Source of the DNA: an archaeon
GTDB lineage: Archaea; Asgardarchaeota; Heimdallarchaeia; Hodarchaeales; S146-22
NCBI GenBank assembly: GCA_024276395.1
Contig: JAJRXH010000384.1
Span: 1 to 13,792 of the forward strand
Direction of reading: 5' to 3'
DNA length: 13,792 nucleotides
Shown here piece by piece: positions 1-6,330 of this stretch. The notes under the pieces are model-generated. The model was not told the DNA's origin. It searched no databases and was given only the letters and a program-made list of their open reading frames with translations. Position 1 is the stretch's first letter. Each line of letters starts with the position of its first letter. The translations under genes and the position numbers were made by a program.

Positions 1-29
1 AAAATCCCGCATTTTAAACCCCACAAAGT

Positions 30-36
30 AAAAAAA
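30..36 (-). terminator. T-run downstream of the ATPase gene
   Basis: On the minus strand a run of seven T follows the stop codon of the 48-1934 gene by about 11 nt. Oligo-T tracts are the usual intrinsic terminators of archaea. There is no strong stem before it. Confidence 0.4.
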
Positions 37-47
37 GGATGATCCAT

Positions 48-1934
48 TCAGCCCCTTGATGATAATTCCTTTTCGACATTCATCAACCGTTCAAGGAGAT
101 CTTGACCGAGGATGGTGCGAAGTGACGGTCCCGCTGTGATGATCACGTCATCTGATTCGATATCAAGATCACGGTTTGATATGGGAAACAAGGAAATGAA
201 CCATCCGACCACGTCCTTATCTCTCAGAATCATTTTTACTTCATTCACCATGCGTGCTAAAGACTCCATCTTTCTAGCTTGAACCTTTGAATTAACCGTG
301 GTGGTGACTTGTATCAATACGAGACGATGAGAATCTGGAGTGAGCACGAACATGTCAATGGCACGAGCCTGAGGCACGTGATAAAGAGTTCCAGGCACTA
401 GAATAACCCGAGACCAATCTACATCACCAGTTAACTCCTTGACAGTGGTGATGTTGTTCAAAGACAAGAGAAACACCGTTTCTCTCTTTCTAACGTGTTG
501 ATGCGCATCATTAGTTGATGATACCTCGTGCCTCTCTGCCACTTGGTATCCCTTGAGAAGAAGTGAAGAAAGAAGCACGTGTTCAAAAGTATACCCAAAA
601 CCAGTGTGTCCACCGCATAGCAGCTTGAAGAAACGATTGGTGAGCACTTGATGGAGAAACATTTCGTATTCACCCGTGAAACATTCCAAGAATGCCAACA
701 AGTGGAAGTAACTAGTTACGTGATACTGATCTAGTCCATTCTTTACGATTACACCCAATGTCATCAACTGATACACGAGATCTGTTACTTGATGTTGCTT
801 CATTCCCTCTGACATTACTGGTTCTGGTCCTAGTAATAGACCTGTGGTAGCCATGGTTAGCAACCATTCCTTCACGATAGGAAAAGACTCGTGCGCTTGC
901 AACGCCCGAATTTGATCTCGTTTTTCACTGGTGAAGATACGATTCTTGAAATCTGTCTCAACAAGGGGAAACAAGGCGTTCACGAAGATCTCACGATCGT
1001 GACTTTTCTGGAGAAACGAGGACACATCAGCAAGTAGTTGCTGCGTGATGAACACGATGGTGCGTGGATGACCTCCGCTAAACGCGTGCAAGAACCAACG
1101 ATAATGGACAACGAGATCGGATACCTGCATTGATGAACTTGACACCTTCAACCTTTTCAAGATGCGATCGTTGACTTGATCCACATATGAATCTATCTCG
1201 CCTGGTGTGAAATTCTTGATCACTAGTTGTTCGACCTTTTGAGCAATGGGTGAACCAATCTTGGTACCGATCTGGCTGAGAATGTGATATTGCGTGCCTG
1301 AAAGGATCATGAGAACTGGAACGTGCATCAAGTCCTTCAGAATTCTCGTGAAATAATGAAGTGCAGTCTCTTCAATCAAGTTTTGAACACCAGAAGATAC
1401 GGAATCATTTTTCATGACTCGTAACCTTTTCTTTTGGAATTCTTGAATTTCATCAGCCACGAAAAATAATGGAATGAGCGCGACAAGATCTTGAATGAGA
1501 GCAACAACATCAACCAGATTCGCTTGATCTTTCCTAATGGATCTAGTCATTCGATTTTTGACATCTTTAAGCTCTTCCAGTTTTTCTTCCGCAAGCAAGT
1601 CATCATTCTGGGAGAGAATGTATTCTTGAATCAAGCTGCTTTTGGCTGAAAGGAGATCACGAAGTCTTTTGATGAGATCAACGTTAAGTTCGGTGGTCGT
1701 GGTGAAACGACTACTACATCGATAATGAAAGAAAAGCCCGCGTCGTTGTTGTTCGAGCTGCTCTCCAAAGTGAAGAAGCAACCGCGTTTTGCCCGTCCCA
1801 GGTGCATTTAGAAGCACGTAAACGTGACGTTCTCCAGTTTTTAGGGTTTTTTTCCAGAGAAGATTCAAAATGCGTAACTCCTGCTCGCGACCTACGAAAA
1901 TTTCATCAAGAATGAGAGCTGGTTCAGACAACAT
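48..1934 (-). CDS. P-loop ATPase with C-terminal restriction-endonuclease-like region (crinkler/RHS-like)
   Basis: A 628-residue protein with ATG start and TGA stop. Near the N-terminus FVGREQEL (13-20) is the usual lead-in of archaeal/STAND-type ATPases. Walker A is NAPGTGKTR (43-51), Walker B is FFVADEIQEF (157-166), a sensor-1-like LSGTQ lies at 211-215, and SGGHPR at 286-291 fits a sensor-2/arginine position. The region 280-410 looks like helical winged-helix material. The C-terminal third (about 441-600) has the layout of a PD-(D/E)XK fold: GFGYTFEHVLL, then AID at 525-527 and LVLIQVTTT at 538-546, where the usual E-x-K is replaced by Q-x-T. P-loop plus Q-x-T endonuclease-like domain is what I know from crinkler and trypanosome RHS proteins, so I place it there tentatively. 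It looks more G+C-rich than the operon upstream and has its own probable promoter, so it is probably a separate acquisition. No transmembrane segment or signal peptide is visible. Confidence 0.85.
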   Translation of the reverse strand: MLSEPALILDEIFVGREQELRILNLLWKKTLKTGERHVYVLLNAPGTGKTRLLLHFGEQLEQQRRGLFFHYRCSSRFTTTTELNVDLIKRLRDLLSAKSSLIQEYILSQNDDLLAEEKLEELKDVKNRMTRSIRKDQANLVDVVALIQDLVALIPLFFVADEIQEFQKKRLRVMKNDSVSSGVQNLIEETALHYFTRILKDLMHVPVLMILSGTQYHILSQIGTKIGSPIAQKVEQLVIKNFTPGEIDSYVDQVNDRILKRLKVSSSSMQVSDLVVHYRWFLHAFSGGHPRTIVFITQQLLADVSSFLQKSHDREIFVNALFPLVETDFKNRIFTSEKRDQIRALQAHESFPIVKEWLLTMATTGLLLGPEPVMSEGMKQHQVTDLVYQLMTLGVIVKNGLDQYHVTSYFHLLAFLECFTGEYEMFLHQVLTNRFFKLLCGGHTGFGYTFEHVLLSSLLLKGYQVAERHEVSSTNDAHQHVRKRETVFLLSLNNITTVKELTGDVDWSRVILVPGTLYHVPQARAIDMFVLTPDSHRLVLIQVTTTVNSKVQARKMESLARMVNEVKMILRDKDVVGWFISLFPISNRDLDIESDDVIITAGPSLRTILGQDLLERLMNVEKELSSRG

Positions 1935-2020
1935 CGATTCTCATCACGCTCCAACACCACATGATCACTAATTCTCCATATTTTCCAGTAATATTCTTTC
2001 AAGACAATACTTTACAAGAT

Positions 2021-2032
2021 CTCTTATAAAAG
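2021..2032 (-). promoter_or_regulatory. TATA-like box for the 48-1934 gene
   Basis: On the minus strand the sequence around 2032-2021 reads GCTTTTATAAGA, close to an archaeal TATA box (TTTATA core). Transcription would start about 25 nt downstream, near 2000, leaving a leader of about 65 nt. No clear Shine-Dalgarno sequence precedes the ATG at 1934. Assigned by motif and position only. Confidence 0.4.
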
Positions 2033-2056
2033 CACTTAGTTTCATCTAGGAAATGA

Positions 2057-2333
2057 GAGTTCAAGCTTGAATCAAAACAAGGAAAAAAACGAGAACACGT
2101 GATGAAGTCACGTGGCTACTAGAATGATCAAGTTTCAATTAAAATATCGGGTTCATTAGCCTTTAGACCATTGAATGATTTGTTATGCTTAGATGCAGTT
2201 AAATAACAGAACCGCGGCTGATTAATTAGGGATGAAGACTTCATTGGCAAATGATTCGACATGCGATTCTTTTCATAATGATGTCACGTGAATCTTCTGA
2301 TGTTTTCGATTCATCCTAAGCTTGCAAGTTCTC
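2057..2333. repeat. Imperfect inverted repeat arms, possible decayed insertion element
   Basis: The arm at 2057-2078 (centred on the palindrome TCAAGCTTGA) and the arm at 2302-2333 are imperfect reverse complements once small gaps are allowed: GTTTT(C)GATTCA, then AAGCTTG, then AA(G/C)T-TCTC. Further inside both arms a CACGTGA-like sequence occurs. The right arm's reverse complement also shares GCT(T)AGGATG with the ends of the 7269-7559 element. The match is loose and could be chance. Confidence 0.25.
2096..2114. repeat. Perfect hairpin CACGTGA/TCACGTG
   Basis: CACGTGA at 2096-2102 and TCACGTG at 2108-2114 form a perfect 7-bp stem with a 5-nt loop. It lies about 65 nt upstream of the TATA-like box of the leftward ATPase gene. 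A regulator site is possible; it is too far from any gene end to be that gene's terminator. Confidence 0.4.
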
Positions 2334-2380
2334 CAGTGCTGAAGGACTCACGAGAACATCATTCTAATATTTCTTCTATT

Positions 2381-2386
2381 AAAAAA
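2381..2386 (-). terminator. T-run after the DUF1257-like gene
   Basis: On the minus strand a run of six T lies about 18 nt after the stop of the DUF1257-like gene, in an A+T-rich setting. It is a candidate for the end of the operon transcript. No stem-loop supports it. Confidence 0.35.
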
Positions 2387-2404
2387 TTTGAGGCATTTCA
2401 CTTT

Positions 2405-2971
2405 TCATTGTCGCCTCACGAAAACTAATTGAATTTTATTATTTTGAGTTCTTTTACTTACTAGCTGTTCATATCCTTTAGCCTTAGCTTTTTCCTCAAT
2501 TTTTCTTATGATATTCATCCTATATTCTTCAATTACCTTCATTTGTTGATTTAATTTCTTTTGTTCCTCCAATGATTCAGTCTTTTCTTTCTGTACCTGT
2601 TCAAGTTCCTTTTTAATAACATTTAGTTCTTTTTTAATCATTTCTGATCTTTTCTTTCTCAATTCTTTTAATTTCTCAAGTAACTGTTCCTCTTTTTCGA
2701 GAAGATATTCTAGAGCTCTCCGTTTTTCCTCTATCTTTTTCTTTTTTTCTTGGAAAATCTTCTCATATCGTTTTCTTATCTTCTTAATAAGGAGTTGATG
2801 ACTTGGAGACACTCTGGTACGAAAACCAATCTCAGTTCTTTGGAGGACAATGCCATTGTTCATGATGATATTTCCGTTTTCTTCTCTACAAGCATATCCT
2901 TGCTCTTTAATTGCCTGAACCAAACATTCGTAATCTAATAATGGTAATTCAAGAGTAACAACACTGCTCAT
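2405..2971 (-). CDS. DUF1257/Ycf35-like protein with coiled-coil insert
   Basis: 188 residues with an ATG start set by a strong Shine-Dalgarno sequence. The first 60 residues (LLDYECLVQAIKEQGY at 11-26, then a short beta-rich segment ending EIGFRTR) and the last 25 (KGYEQLV ... KIQLVFVRRQ) match my recollection of DUF1257/Ycf35, which runs from a D-x-x-x-L-x-x-A-L-x-x-x-G-Y opening to a closing I-x-L-V strand. Between them, about 65-163 is almost purely Lys/Glu/Leu heptads, a long coiled coil that splits the domain and is unusual for the family. It is the last gene of the cluster, after the DUF2997-like gene and the Ycf46-like ATPase, its usual neighbours. Biochemical role unknown; an adaptor for the AAA+ protein is a fair guess. 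It may be transcribed on its own as well as with the operon. Confidence 0.8.
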   Translation of the reverse strand: MSSVVTLELPLLDYECLVQAIKEQGYACREENGNIIMNNGIVLQRTEIGFRTRVSPSHQLLIKKIRKRYEKIFQEKKKKIEEKRRALEYLLEKEEQLLEKLKELRKKRSEMIKKELNVIKKELEQVQKEKTESLEEQKKLNQQMKVIEEYRMNIIRKIEEKAKAKGYEQLVSKRTQNNKIQLVFVRRQ

Positions 2972-2974
2972 CGA

Positions 2975-2983
2975 GGCACCTCC
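2975..2983 (-). promoter_or_regulatory. Shine-Dalgarno of the DUF1257-like gene
   Basis: GGAGGTGCC on the minus strand, with GGAGGTG ending about 5 nt before the ATG at 2971. It is a near-perfect complement to an archaeal 16S 3' end, and fixes the start. Confidence 0.8.
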
Positions 2984-3011
2984 TACAATTATTTTATGCT
3001 TTTTATTACTT

Positions 3012-3024
3012 GAGTATATTTAAG
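3012..3024 (-). promoter_or_regulatory. TATA-like box for the DUF1257-like gene
   Basis: In the 79-bp gap before the DUF1257-like gene, the minus strand reads CTCTTAAATATAC, close to an archaeal TATA box. A transcript starting about 25 nt on would begin near 2990, just ahead of the Shine-Dalgarno sequence. This gap is the longest between cluster genes, which supports an internal promoter. Confidence 0.4.
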
Positions 3025-3033
3025 AGATTTGAG

Positions 3034-3040
3034 AAAAAAA
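3034..3040 (-). terminator. T-run after the DUF2997-like gene
   Basis: Seven T on the minus strand, about 10 nt after the stop of the DUF2997-like gene and just before the TATA-like box. It could partly end the main operon transcript ahead of the last gene. Confidence 0.35.
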
Positions 3041-3050
3041 GGACTTAACA

Positions 3051-3257
3051 TCATTTCTTGACAGTTATTTTAGTGTGTTGAAAATGTTTTGTCTCAACGC
3101 TAAAATAATCTGGCTTCTTATCAATCTTGTCAATTGTCCCGATGTCTGAAAGCAGATCTTCCAACTCTTTCAGACAGATTGGTCCTTTAAATCCTTCAGC
3201 ATCTGCTATTATTCTTCCATTCTCGTCAATTTCAATGATAATTTTCCTTTCTCCCAA
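3051..3257 (-). CDS. DUF2997-like small protein
   Basis: About 68 residues. The opening pattern KIIIEIDENGRIIADAEGF, then KGPICLKELEDLLSDIG and a closing PDYF, matches DUF2997 proteins as I know them (I-x-I-x-x-D-G-x-I-x-x-x-x-x-G-F-x-G-x-x-C-L). The frame extends to a GTG at 3266, but that GTG lies inside AGAGGTGAT (3261-3269), a near-ideal Shine-Dalgarno sequence. I therefore place the start at TTG 3257, 7 nt after GGTG. It begins 13 nt after the stop of the AAA+ gene and is probably translated with it. The single Cys after the GFKG motif is conserved in what I remember of the family. Function unknown; it normally travels with DUF1257 and Ycf46-like ATPases. Confidence 0.8.
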   Translation of the reverse strand: MGERKIIIEIDENGRIIADAEGFKGPICLKELEDLLSDIGTIDKIDKKPDYFSVETKHFQHTKITVKK

Positions 3258-3260
3258 AAA

Positions 3261-3269
3261 AATCACCTC
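3261..3269 (-). promoter_or_regulatory. Shine-Dalgarno that decides the DUF2997-like start
   Basis: AGAGGTGAT on the minus strand directly follows the TAA of the AAA+ gene. It overlaps the upstream in-frame GTG (3266) and so argues for the TTG at 3257. Confidence 0.65.
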
Positions 3270-3270
3270 T

Positions 3271-4932
3271 TTATTTTTCTTTCTTAATGAATGGATTTGA
3301 AAATTCTTGTCTTAGCATTGGTACCTGTTTCTCATCTGTTGGAGAAGCTTTTTTCTTGAATTCCTCTAAAGCCTTAGAACTAGCAAATTTTGCCCGATGT
3401 CTTGCCCAATTCCGTAAGTCATCAATAGTTTCACCCATCGTACGAGATAACGGTGTAATTCCCTTAATGGCTTTTAATAAGTCTTCTTCTTCAAGATCTC
3501 TATTTTGGTCAAATGCTAGGAAAAGGGCTTCTTTGACGACTTCTTCAATTTCTGACCCAGTAAATCCTTCAGTTTTTCTTGCAAGCTTGTCAAGGTCAAA
3601 CTTATCAGGGTTCCTTTTTTTCTTTCTTAGATGAATCCTAAAGATCTCTTTTCTTTCCTCAAAGGTCGGAAGATCCACGAAGAATATTTCGTCAAATCTT
3701 CCTTTCCTCAATAGTTCTGGTGGAAGCTTGCTGATATCATTCGCAGTGGCCACTACAAATACTGGTTCTTTTTTCTCTTGAAGCCAAGTCAAGAATGTGC
3801 CAAACACTCTTGCAGTCACTCCAGAGTCTGTTTGATCTGAACTACCTACACCAGAAAAGCCCTTCTCGATTTCATCAATCCAAAGGACGCATGGAGCAAG
3901 TGCCTTCGCAATATCAAGAGCTTCTCTAATGTTTTGTTCAGATTGACCCACAATCCCACCAAAAACCTTTCCTAAGTCAAAACGAAGTAAGGGAAATTGC
4001 CATGCGCGTGCTATGGCCTTGGCACTTAAGCTTTTGCCACAGCCCGGTATTCCTAACAATAACACACCACGAGGAGCATCCAAGCCAAAATCAGATGCTC
4101 CCATATCAAACGCTTTTCCACGACGCCTTAACCAATCTTTTAGAATATCCAGTCCTCCCACGTCTTCTAAGGTCTCTTCAGGGTGATAATATTCTAAAAG
4201 ACCTCTTTTTTTGATGATGCTCTCCTTTTCACGAATTATATATTCTATAGCTTTTTCATTTAGAGCACCCAGAGCCACGATAGCTTTTGAAAAAGCTAAA
4301 CGAGCCTCCATAATCGTCAACCCTAATGCAGCTTCAAGGATTTTTGGTGATTTTTCATAATCATCTTCTGAAAGTCCGAACCTCGTCACGACTTCATCAA
4401 AGATGTCTCCAAGAATATCAATATTCGGAAGTGGAACCTCTAATATTGCCATTTCTTTCATCAATTCACTAGGAACCATTTTCATTGGCTGAGAAAGAAT
4501 CAAGGTCTTTTTGACCTCGGGTGGTAACAGTGATATCTCACGAAGATGACGAATCAACTCCGGAGCTAACATCGGATGTAAATTGACATCCAGATATGGA
4601 TGAAAGTCCTCTACAATTAAAATTCCGTCGAAATTCTCCTGTCTAAAATACTGGATGATTTTTAAGGGTTCTAAAATGTCTTGCACTTGAACAAGCTGCT
4701 CGTCGTCTTCATCCCATTGCATCAGGCCAGAAGTACTTGACCACAAAAACCATGGCTGCTGCATTTTTTTAGCAATCTTGAAAACAAAATATTGAACACG
4801 TTGCCTTTCATAAGAAACGACCTGGATGACCTTGCATCCAGCCTTTACTAGAGTCTCAAATTCTTTTAGAAAAGGATCTATTTTTTCATTCACGGACTCA
4901 TATATTCCGTCATTCTCTTGTGAACTTTCCAT
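3271..4932 (-). CDS. Ycf46-like AAA+ ATPase
   Basis: 553 residues from ATG 4932; an in-frame TTG at 4941 is only 2 nt from the Shine-Dalgarno, so the ATG is preferred. Numbering here is from the longer 556-aa form. Residues 20-240 form the Ycf46-type N-terminal region: an inactive-looking RecA/AAA-like half with ILIVEDFHPYL (107-117) but no P-loop. After GLLEYY and EETLEDVGGLDILKDWL comes the active AAA+ module: Walker A GIPGCGKS (297-304), Walker B VLWIDEIEK (352-360), sensor 1 ATAND (398-402), arginine-finger region RKGRFDE (412-418) and sensor 2 GFTGSEIEE. The segment FGxxAPRGVLLLGIPGCGKS plus DLGKVFGGIVGQSE is characteristic of Ycf46. It should form ATP-driven hexamers in the cytoplasm. 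The substrate is unknown; the adjacent DUF2997 and DUF1257 proteins are likely partners. Confidence 0.92.
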   Translation of the reverse strand: MESSQENDGIYESVNEKIDPFLKEFETLVKAGCKVIQVVSYERQRVQYFVFKIAKKMQQPWFLWSSTSGLMQWDEDDEQLVQVQDILEPLKIIQYFRQENFDGILIVEDFHPYLDVNLHPMLAPELIRHLREISLLPPEVKKTLILSQPMKMVPSELMKEMAILEVPLPNIDILGDIFDEVVTRFGLSEDDYEKSPKILEAALGLTIMEARLAFSKAIVALGALNEKAIEYIIREKESIIKKRGLLEYYHPEETLEDVGGLDILKDWLRRRGKAFDMGASDFGLDAPRGVLLLGIPGCGKSLSAKAIARAWQFPLLRFDLGKVFGGIVGQSEQNIREALDIAKALAPCVLWIDEIEKGFSGVGSSDQTDSGVTARVFGTFLTWLQEKKEPVFVVATANDISKLPPELLRKGRFDEIFFVDLPTFEERKEIFRIHLRKKKRNPDKFDLDKLARKTEGFTGSEIEEVVKEALFLAFDQNRDLEEEDLLKAIKGITPLSRTMGETIDDLRNWARHRAKFASSKALEEFKKKASPTDEKQVPMLRQEFSNPFIKKEK

Positions 4933-4943
4933 TTGCAGCAACG

Positions 4944-4949
4944 CCTCCT
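4944..4949 (-). promoter_or_regulatory. Shine-Dalgarno of the AAA+ ATPase gene
   Basis: AGGAGG on the minus strand, 11 nt before ATG 4932 and only 2 nt before the in-frame TTG 4941. The spacing favours the ATG. Confidence 0.65.
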
Positions 4950-4951
4950 AA

Positions 4952-5611
4952 TTAGGTTTCCATATCATTGAATAAACCTCTTATCTCCTCCAAAAAAATT
5001 TTAGAAGGGAACCCTGTTATGATCATAGAATGATCTGTTAGATAAATTTCTACATCACCAATTCCTTTCAAATCTTCTTCACTATAGCGATTAGTTAGAA
5101 AATGCAATTCTTGGTTTGTCGAACTAACAAGAGGTAGGTTTGTAGTATGTTTATCTTGCTCATAAGGTCCAGCAATTAGCACATCAATGTACTTTAATAT
5201 TTCCTTAGCATCTTTCATTTTCTTGATTTCATCGAGATAATAACCGGAAAAACATACAACAGATAGATTAGATTCCTTTATTAATTTCAGAAAGTTTATC
5301 AACGACCTTGCTTGTAATATTGGTTCTCCTCCACTTAGTGTTATTCCTTCAGTATTATATTTCTCATGTGCTTGTATGACTACTTCATATAATTCGCGTG
5401 GAGTGAAGAGATTCTTGACTTCAAAATTCCACGTGTGTGGATTATAACATCCTACACACCTTTTCTTGCATCCTTGAACCCATATTACAGTTCGTCGACC
5501 AGGTCCATTTACTAATGAACTTTCTGCAATTCCTACCACGTTAATGAGGCCTCTTTTTTCCAAAAAATCCATCACTTTTTCCATCTTTTCATCACTATTA
5601 AATCTCCTCAA
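4952..5611 (-). CDS. Radical-SAM activase-like protein (NrdG/PflA-type)
   Basis: Up to 219 residues. VNGPGRRTVIWVQGC is followed by the 4Fe-4S/SAM motif C-x3-C-x2-C at Cys48, Cys52 and Cys55 (CKKRCVGC), then YNPHTW, and GGEP at 94-97, the SAM-binding motif. The length and the VNGPGRR opening match the short activases related to anaerobic ribonucleotide reductase activase, but no radical-enzyme partner lies in the window. From memory, short radical-SAM proteins of this type recur next to Ycf46/DUF2997/DUF1257 genes, so it is more likely to modify a component of this system. The start is uncertain. TTG 5611 overlaps GAGGAG (5604-5609), and the next in-frame ATG (5584) is 19 nt from that sequence. 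Both leave the Cys motif intact. It ends 19 nt before ATG 4932 of the AAA+ gene. Confidence 0.85.
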   Translation of the reverse strand: MRRFNSDEKMEKVMDFLEKRGLINVVGIAESSLVNGPGRRTVIWVQGCKKRCVGCYNPHTWNFEVKNLFTPRELYEVVIQAHEKYNTEGITLSGGEPILQARSLINFLKLIKESNLSVVCFSGYYLDEIKKMKDAKEILKYIDVLIAGPYEQDKHTTNLPLVSSTNQELHFLTNRYSEEDLKGIGDVEIYLTDHSMIITGFPSKIFLEEIRGLFNDMET

Positions 5612-5622
5612 ATCTAATGTAA

Positions 5623-6258
5623 TTAAGCAACAACTAAACGTGATTTGAATCTTTTGGCCTCTTTCTTCGCTTCATCAATTTCCGAATAATACTTGATTGC
5701 CAAAAATCTTTTATTTCCAGACCTGTACAATACTCCGACAAGTGGTAGATCTTCTTTTGGAATTTTAAGATCTATCTTTTCCCAACGAATCAAGGTTTTA
5801 GTGTTTGTGGTATCGCGTTTTTTTGGGATTTTAGATTTTATTGGTCCGATTAAAAACCTAGAAAGTGAATCATTTCCTTGATCCTCTACCGTGCTTGTCT
5901 TCTCTTTTTTATGTAGATCTTCACTTAATTGTCTACGCCTAGAATGAAGTTTTTTGATCTCTTTCTCCATATTTTTCTTTCGGTTCATATCTTTTTCAAT
6001 TTGTTTTTCGAGATTTTTCTTTTCTGACAACAATTTTTTCAATATACCCTCCAAGGGTTTTAATTCATCCTTTTGATCCTTTTTCTTCTTCAATGACTGA
6101 ATTTCTTGCTCTTTTTCTTGAATTCTCCTTTCAAGATCGTTTCTTTGTTTTTCGTTATCACTAATTTTTTCCATTAACTCCTTCATTTCTTTCTCTTTTT
6201 TGGAAATCTCTTCATCAAGTTCTTTTAGATCCTTTTCAAGCTGAATCCTACTCAACAC
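5623..6258 (-). CDS. Lys/Glu-rich coiled-coil protein with small C-terminal domain
   Basis: 211 residues from GTG 6258, a weak start with no good Shine-Dalgarno. Residues 1-120 are continuous heptads of Lys, Glu, Leu and Ile, a long coiled coil. After a Ser/Thr/Asn-rich linker, the last 50 residues form a small alpha/beta unit (LPLVGVLYRSGNKRFLAIKYY, then an amphipathic helix and RLVVA). I do not recognise the family. The frame is open without a stop upstream to 6330 and still encodes coiled-coil-like sequence (VEELVRKIKKIENEVF), right up to the TGA that ends the PLD-like gene in the same frame. The protein may therefore be longer, or may once have been the C-terminal part of the preceding protein. 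Charge and coils suggest a structural or adaptor role. Confidence 0.7.
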   Translation of the reverse strand: MLSRIQLEKDLKELDEEISKKEKEMKELMEKISDNEKQRNDLERRIQEKEQEIQSLKKKKDQKDELKPLEGILKKLLSEKKNLEKQIEKDMNRKKNMEKEIKKLHSRRRQLSEDLHKKEKTSTVEDQGNDSLSRFLIGPIKSKIPKKRDTTNTKTLIRWEKIDLKIPKEDLPLVGVLYRSGNKRFLAIKYYSEIDEAKKEAKRFKSRLVVA

Positions 6259-6330
6259 TTCTTCATGCGTCCTAAATACCTCATTTTCAATTTTCTTAAT
6301 TTTCCGGACTAGTTCTTCAACATCACTTCT

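Larger units (their letters stand above)
1935..2404. other. 470-bp gene-free region between ATPase gene and operon end
   Basis: No convincing coding frame is visible on either strand. It holds a TATA-like box for the leftward ATPase gene, a perfect 7-bp-stem hairpin (2096-2114), a TCACGTGA palindrome (2284-2291), weak imperfect inverted-repeat arms (2057-2078 and 2302-2333), and a T-run that may end the operon transcript (2381-2386). Confidence 0.6.

Noticed and set aside
458..673. Small minus-strand ORF inside the ATPase gene
   Set aside because: Lies entirely within the better-supported 628-aa frame, Cys/Phe-rich and without motifs.
371..2291. Repeated CACGTG hexamers as a regulon motif
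   Set aside because: The hexamer recurs inside coding regions as well as in the gene-free stretch, so apart from the 2096-2114 hairpin there is no position-specific signal.
2420..2760. Long pyrimidine-rich tract on the plus strand as a repeat or CRISPR-like array
   Set aside because: It is simply the reverse of Lys/Glu codons of a coiled coil; no regular repeat-spacer pattern occurs here or elsewhere in the window.
2750..2938. Plus-strand ORF opposite the DUF1257-like gene
   Set aside because: Antisense shadow of a Lys/Glu-rich coiled-coil frame; no ribosome site and composition typical of reversed coding sequence. The same holds for the short plus-strand ORFs at 3287-3634, 4002-4214, 5693-5881, 8265-8510, 8701-8904, 10945-11127 and 11987-12307.
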